Shown: in pieces, positions 59,843-64,000 of the stretch | Position numbering within the stretch: position 1 is the first letter of the stretch | Layout of the letters: each line of letters starts with the position of its first letter | Assembly: GCA_036852015.1 (NCBI GenBank) | Contig: JAANDG010000158.1 | Span: forward strand, 124,001-188,000 | From: Pelodera strongyloides | Taxonomy: Eukaryota > Nematoda > Chromadorea > Rhabditida > Rhabditidae | Direction: 5' to 3' | DNA length: 64,000 nt | Made by a program: the position numbers and the translations under genes | The notes under the pieces: generated by a model | The model's input: the letters and a program-made list of their open reading frames with translations, nothing else | Told to the model about the DNA's origin: nothing | Databases searched by the model: none

Positions 59843-60881
59843 AAGTAGTAGTAGAATAATCCAATTGTGATTGGGATTTTTTAAGTTGATTAGTTAAGAA
59901 CTGTATCGTTTTGTCAACTTTATAATGTAGTAATTAATAGACATGAAGGAAAAGGAACCTATGGTAAATGTAGAAAATTAGTTGGATTTTGGTTCCTTTG
60001 TAGCTATTAATGGGCGGTGCTCTTTGGATTCGTATTTGGTTAATTATGCTGCTGATTGTTTGTAAGGAATTGGGAAGTAGAGTTCCTTCTCAGTGCATGT
60101 AGACGTGTATTGAATGCCTAGCAACCGAAAATTACTTTCCCACGGCGGTGATATGCTTGTTACTCTTTGACATTGTATTGTTATTAATAATTAGTATATA
60201 ATATGTTTATAGTTTTGTCCTTGTGAGTATAAGTCACATTATATGTGACATTACATACATTATATGTTTATGTCACTGTACTATTAATGTTCAGTTATGC
60301 ATTTTGCTTTTGCTCTGGTGTGTTACGTCTTTTGAATCTTTGGTCTTTTTATATTGCGCCATACTTTTATGCGACACGTGCCATTCTAGTCTTTTCCCTT
60401 AGTTTTTGAGGTTGTATTTTTTTGCCTTTTTGGGCTTCACGCGTTTATTTTCACATATTTTTTTCTCGAATTGGGCTTAATACTTATGTGTGGTGTAAGG
60501 CGACACGTTGCCTCTTTCTTCGTTTTACTTTATTTTCAAGAAAATGAATCTTATTGTTATACAGTAAAATATTTGCGTATAATGCGTTCTACATGACTTC
60601 CTTGAAGTTTCTGGCTTATGGAGTATCTTATGTGATCTTCTGTGTTTGTACATGCGTAGAAATGGAATTATGGAAGTGGAGTTGTTGGTCTGTTACTGTA
60701 TAAATACGGTATATTGTAGTGTTGACAGTGCGGTACCGTATCTAACGTGTCGACAAGATAACGACTCAGTTCATATTTATCCGTTCATTGTTCTAATATC
60801 TGTTTGTTTGCTTTAATGAAAAGAAGTTATTATTTATTTTTAACGTAGTAGAAGTCATGTTTGATTTCCCGTTTCAGAGAG
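59843..60881. other. Intergenic between G6PT-like and TADA1-like genes
   Basis: 1.04 kb, AT-rich, no exon seen. The spacing is much larger than the roughly 100 bp of typical nematode operons, so joint transcription is not implied. Confidence 0.5.
60878..60881 (+). promoter_or_regulatory. Candidate trans-splice acceptor of the TADA1-like gene
   Basis: CCCGTTTCAG ends at 60877 and the ATG starts at 60882, leaving four bases of leader. Confidence 0.45.
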
Positions 60882-62841
60882 ATGGAAGAGCGGCTGAAAA
60901 GACAGAGAATGGCTTACGATTTACACCCCAAGGTTGAATTTCGGTACCGGTTTATCATTGTAGGGCTAGTTAATTTCTAACTGGTTTGGGGATGGTTTCC
61001 GATTTTGGATCTTGGTTGTTGTACATTATTTACTATGCCATACTTCTTTTATGCGCGAACTTTGGTATGGTTAACTGTAATTTTTCGAGGTTCGCAGGTG
61101 TTAAGGTACTGTAGCTGTAACGGTTAGGTACGCATGTGCAATGGACTCAATTTGTGTTAGAACAGAGTTGATAATCTTTGTTTTCAGGTCGTATGTCTAG
61201 TTTCCAGCCTCAAGGCGAAGTTACCGGCTAGTGTATACGAGGACTACATGAAGCTCGTTAATGGATTTTTTCGAGGCACAGTGACTTTAAGGTATGTGAT
61301 AACGATAGACAGTACGTCATTGTGAACCCTTTGCGGTCAGTCATTTGAAGGAACTTTGAAACATGTGGTGTTTTAGCCTGGCAATGTTTTAAATACTAAA
61401 ACTGTACCGTTTTTTGTTTTTAGGGATTTTGTATTACGCGCAGAGGAACTGCTTCCGATTGAGTTACTCGATTTGCATTCTCAGGTTTGTGACTATTTAG
61501 TTTTGTTTGGTGAATTCATCAGTTAGGATGAAAAGCTGTAGCTTTACGCTATTTTAGTTAATCATTCTACTTTCGCTTCTTGCTCGATCTGTTGAAACGA
61601 TATTGGTGAAATCCTTGAATGATTCAAGTCCTGGATATTGTAATTTTTCTCGGGCTTGGTGTTGTTGGACGTCGTTATCGTCCTCGTTGTTTGCAAGCTT
61701 ACGAAATAGTCAATTTCATCGTAAGTTCTTTAGCTTAGGCTTAGGCTTAGGCTTAGGCTTACTATGAGCCGATACGAAACTTCCGTTGTATAACGGTCAG
61801 TTTCATCGTAAGTTCTTTAGCTCCGTGGCCTGTTGTGTGAATTGGCGGAGACCAATTTGTCACAAAAACGATTGGTGCGAAGAGGTATCAAAATTCATCC
61901 GGATAAGAAGAAACCACCGGCGAAAGTTGCTCCCGAGGCTACTTTACCATCATTGGGTGAGTGCTTTATTCATACAAGTTAGGTGTTAGGTGTTAACGAC
62001 GGAGCCGGTTACTTGTTTTTACCAATCACATGTTTATTGGAGAGCAGTTTCACTATCGTGAAGCACTGTGATGGAGATGGAGATACAAGAATGAGTCATA
62101 TAGCTGAACAACTGGACAAGAGCATCGTCGTATTAGACCCATGGATACTGTAAACGGTTTTATTTTAGGTGACCTAACGGCACGTCTATCCCTTCGAGCT
62201 GCTCAACATGGCCTTGAGGAGTTTGACGTCGATGCAGTTTCTAGGATACGTGACGGGTTGATTGCTTACATGGAAACACTTCTTCTTGCTGCCCTTCCAA
62301 CGAAAACGGATCTCGATGGATTTATTAGCCCAGTTATTCAATTTCCGAAAGTTAAGGTGGGCATTTTGTTTGCTTTAATTTGAATTCTTGAAATGTCGTG
62401 CAATTGTTTGTAAATTCATCGAGCCATTGACTTATAGACACGTGACGCCCGGTTACAATCGGTTATTTCTTTGTTTTTACCGTAATTTACTCCAACCTTT
62501 GTCATTTTCGTGGATTAATATTTATAATAATATTTATTACGCACACAAAAATGTACACGCACAGTTTCTACCATCGCTTATAGGTCTGATCTTATAACGT
62601 TGCGAAGCTGTTTTGAACGGTGGTTACAAATTTACATTGCTGGTTTCGTTTTTTACAGAGCCAGTTATTTTACCTAGGCTTCAGCCCGTATACCATCTTT
62701 CAGCTTCATCATATTGAATCTGCGCTTCAATTACGGGCCGCGGATGAGTTTCGAACGGAATGGGCGAAAGAACGAACAAAAGAAGAGTTGTCTATTGTTG
62801 GCGAGGTTATGAGTACGCCCTTGGCAAATGGTTCTACGTGA
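60882..62841 (+). CDS. TADA1/Ada1-like SAGA coactivator subunit
   Basis: Six exons: 60882-60932, 61188-61291, 61424-61484, 61821-61956, 62169-62356 and 62659-62841 (TGA), 240 residues with all phases closed. The N-terminal part (VYEDYMKLVNGFFRGTVTLR, DFVLRAEELLP) matches the spacing of the Ada1 N-terminal region, in which a short helical stretch precedes an LI(L)PLH-like segment. LPSLGDLTARL, followed by AAQHGLEEFDVDAVS, resembles the start of the histone-fold region of TADA1. A basic linker (HPDKKKPPAK) separates the two. Known members pair with SUPT7L and help hold the SAGA histone acetyltransferase complex together in the nucleus. The identification rests on local resemblance, and the protein is about 100 residues shorter than the vertebrate one. 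Exon 4 has two possible acceptors because its 3' splice site is duplicated (61714-61735 and 61801-61822). Confidence 0.62.
61714..61822 (+). repeat. Telomeric insertion with duplicated splice site
   Basis: A 22-bp sequence beginning TTTCATCGTAAGTTCTTTAG occurs at 61714-61735 and 61801-61822. Between them lie four TTAGGC units (61735-61760) and about 40 bp of other sequence. The second copy provides the in-phase acceptor for TADA1-like exon 4. Confidence 0.9.
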
Positions 62842-64000
62842 AATGGTAGTTAGTGGCTTTTTTAAAAATTCGATTTTGATTCTTGAGTCCGGTTCTATAT
62901 GTCTAGTGATTTTCATTGCGCAAATTTTAAATCCTGTCGTGGAAGCTCGTGTGCTAATGCTATGTGCTGAGTGAAATAATGAGTTCGAAAAGTTTAGCAA
63001 GGGATTTTTTTGGAAGTTACAAATCGGATTTTTTGCCAGGTGCTTGAAACGCTTGCGTACTTTTGCAACGCATTTGCTTTTTTGTTTATTCGTGTATAGA
63101 TTGCACTGATTGTGTGAATGTGTGGCCTGGTTGTGAGTGCTTATCTCTACTAATGGAAGGAATCTTGTTTCATCACGTATTTTGCCCAATTGCCCTAAAA
63201 CCTAAAAGTGTATCATTTTATGGTGCTGAACGTTTTCAAATATTGAATATCGAATTTCTTTTTCTGGTTAGATTCATAGTTATGAATTGGTAGATTTATG
63301 TTAACAAAACAGTTTTATTATGCATTTAGGTAAAATAATCGCGATAATTTGAAAGGCACCTTTGCATTTCATTTCTCAAAATGTTACAAAATACTGTTTT
63401 CATGTATCACCATTTACAGTATTTTCACACTCATATATTGCGCCACTTTTTTGTATGTTATGGAAATTTCCATGTTCCTTGTTCTTTTTTGTTAGATCTC
63501 ACACTTACATTATAATCTCTTTGTCGTAGTTTGCTATATATATTTGTTAGGTTCATTTACTGTATTATATGTGCCTCTGTATCCGTATCACTTTTAGTTT
63601 TTAGTTGTTCTAATTACAGTTCTGGTTTTCATGGTGTAAGTTAATCATGAGTCATACGGTGATGTTTTCCGCAGGTATGTGTCCAGTAGTTTCTAGTTGG
63701 GAAATGTTTCCCTTTATGAGCTTGATCATCATTTTGTTACACCAGTCTTGTTTTGGGGTTTGAGGATTATTGAAAGAAAGTATAAAATGCCAGTTAGAAA
63801 AAAACGAAAGCAATCTAATATATTTGCGGGGAATGGAAAACTCGAGCAATTGAGCTTTGATTAAATTTACATTTGACATACATTCTCGCTTTTGCTTTTG
63901 GGCTTTATTAACTTAACGCAGTTTTCTTTACCTTTCGACGTACTTTCATATTGGTTACCTGTGGCTTTGCTATCGATCGCATTAGATTTTTTCACTTATA
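62842..64000. other. 3' flank of the TADA1-like gene, no further gene seen
   Basis: AT-rich and free of repeats of the families above. Minus-strand frames at 62731-63189 and 63652-63879 are chance or shadows of the last exon. Confidence 0.5.

Overview
The window looks like nuclear DNA of a nematode. Genes are broken into short exons with GT...TTTCAG/TTTTAG introns, TTAGGC hexamers (the canonical nematode telomere unit) occur at three internal sites, a Tc3-like Tc1/mariner transposon is present, and the protein-coding starts sit a few bases behind splice acceptors, as expected for spliced-leader trans-splicing. I cannot assign a species. No rRNA, tRNA, SL RNA or CRISPR structure was recognised.

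Layout. 1-4.5 kb: a minus-strand multi-exon gene whose recoverable part (TM3 to the C-terminus) has the plan of a seven-transmembrane receptor. About 4.5-32.4 kb: gene-poor and repeat-rich, with many (CT)n/(GA)n tracts, a (CA)n tract, several families of short inverted-repeat elements (MITEs), and a 425-bp internal telomere-like array that changes from TTAGGC to TTCGGC and back. 32.4-42.9 kb: a plus-strand nuclear hormone receptor of HNF4-like type, about 600 residues in 16 readable exons, whose introns hold eight insertion elements and one short telomeric tract. 43.15-44.76 kb: a broken Tc3-like transposon with long terminal inverted repeats and TA target duplication. 47.8-59.8 kb: a glucose-6-phosphate transporter-like gene (SLC37A4/G6PT family, 12 exons). 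Its first intron of 7.9 kb contains a complete ten-exon, same-strand gene for a mitochondrial thiamine pyrophosphate carrier (SLC25A19 family). 60.9-62.8 kb: a gene resembling TADA1/Ada1, a SAGA coactivator subunit.

The most unusual arrangement is the nested pair of transporters. Both reading frames are intact except that G6PT exon 3 lacks an AG acceptor. Exon 1 of the outer gene is also in phase with the acceptor of the inner gene, so one pre-mRNA could yield either product or an in-frame fusion. The second theme is how repeats have touched gene structure: an inverted-repeat end forms the apparent splice acceptor of a receptor exon, and a telomeric insertion has duplicated a 3' splice site in the TADA1-like gene.

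The gene models are hand-made from reading frame, splice phase and family resemblance. Exon edges are exact where phases close. First exons of the receptor genes are missing. No database search was possible.
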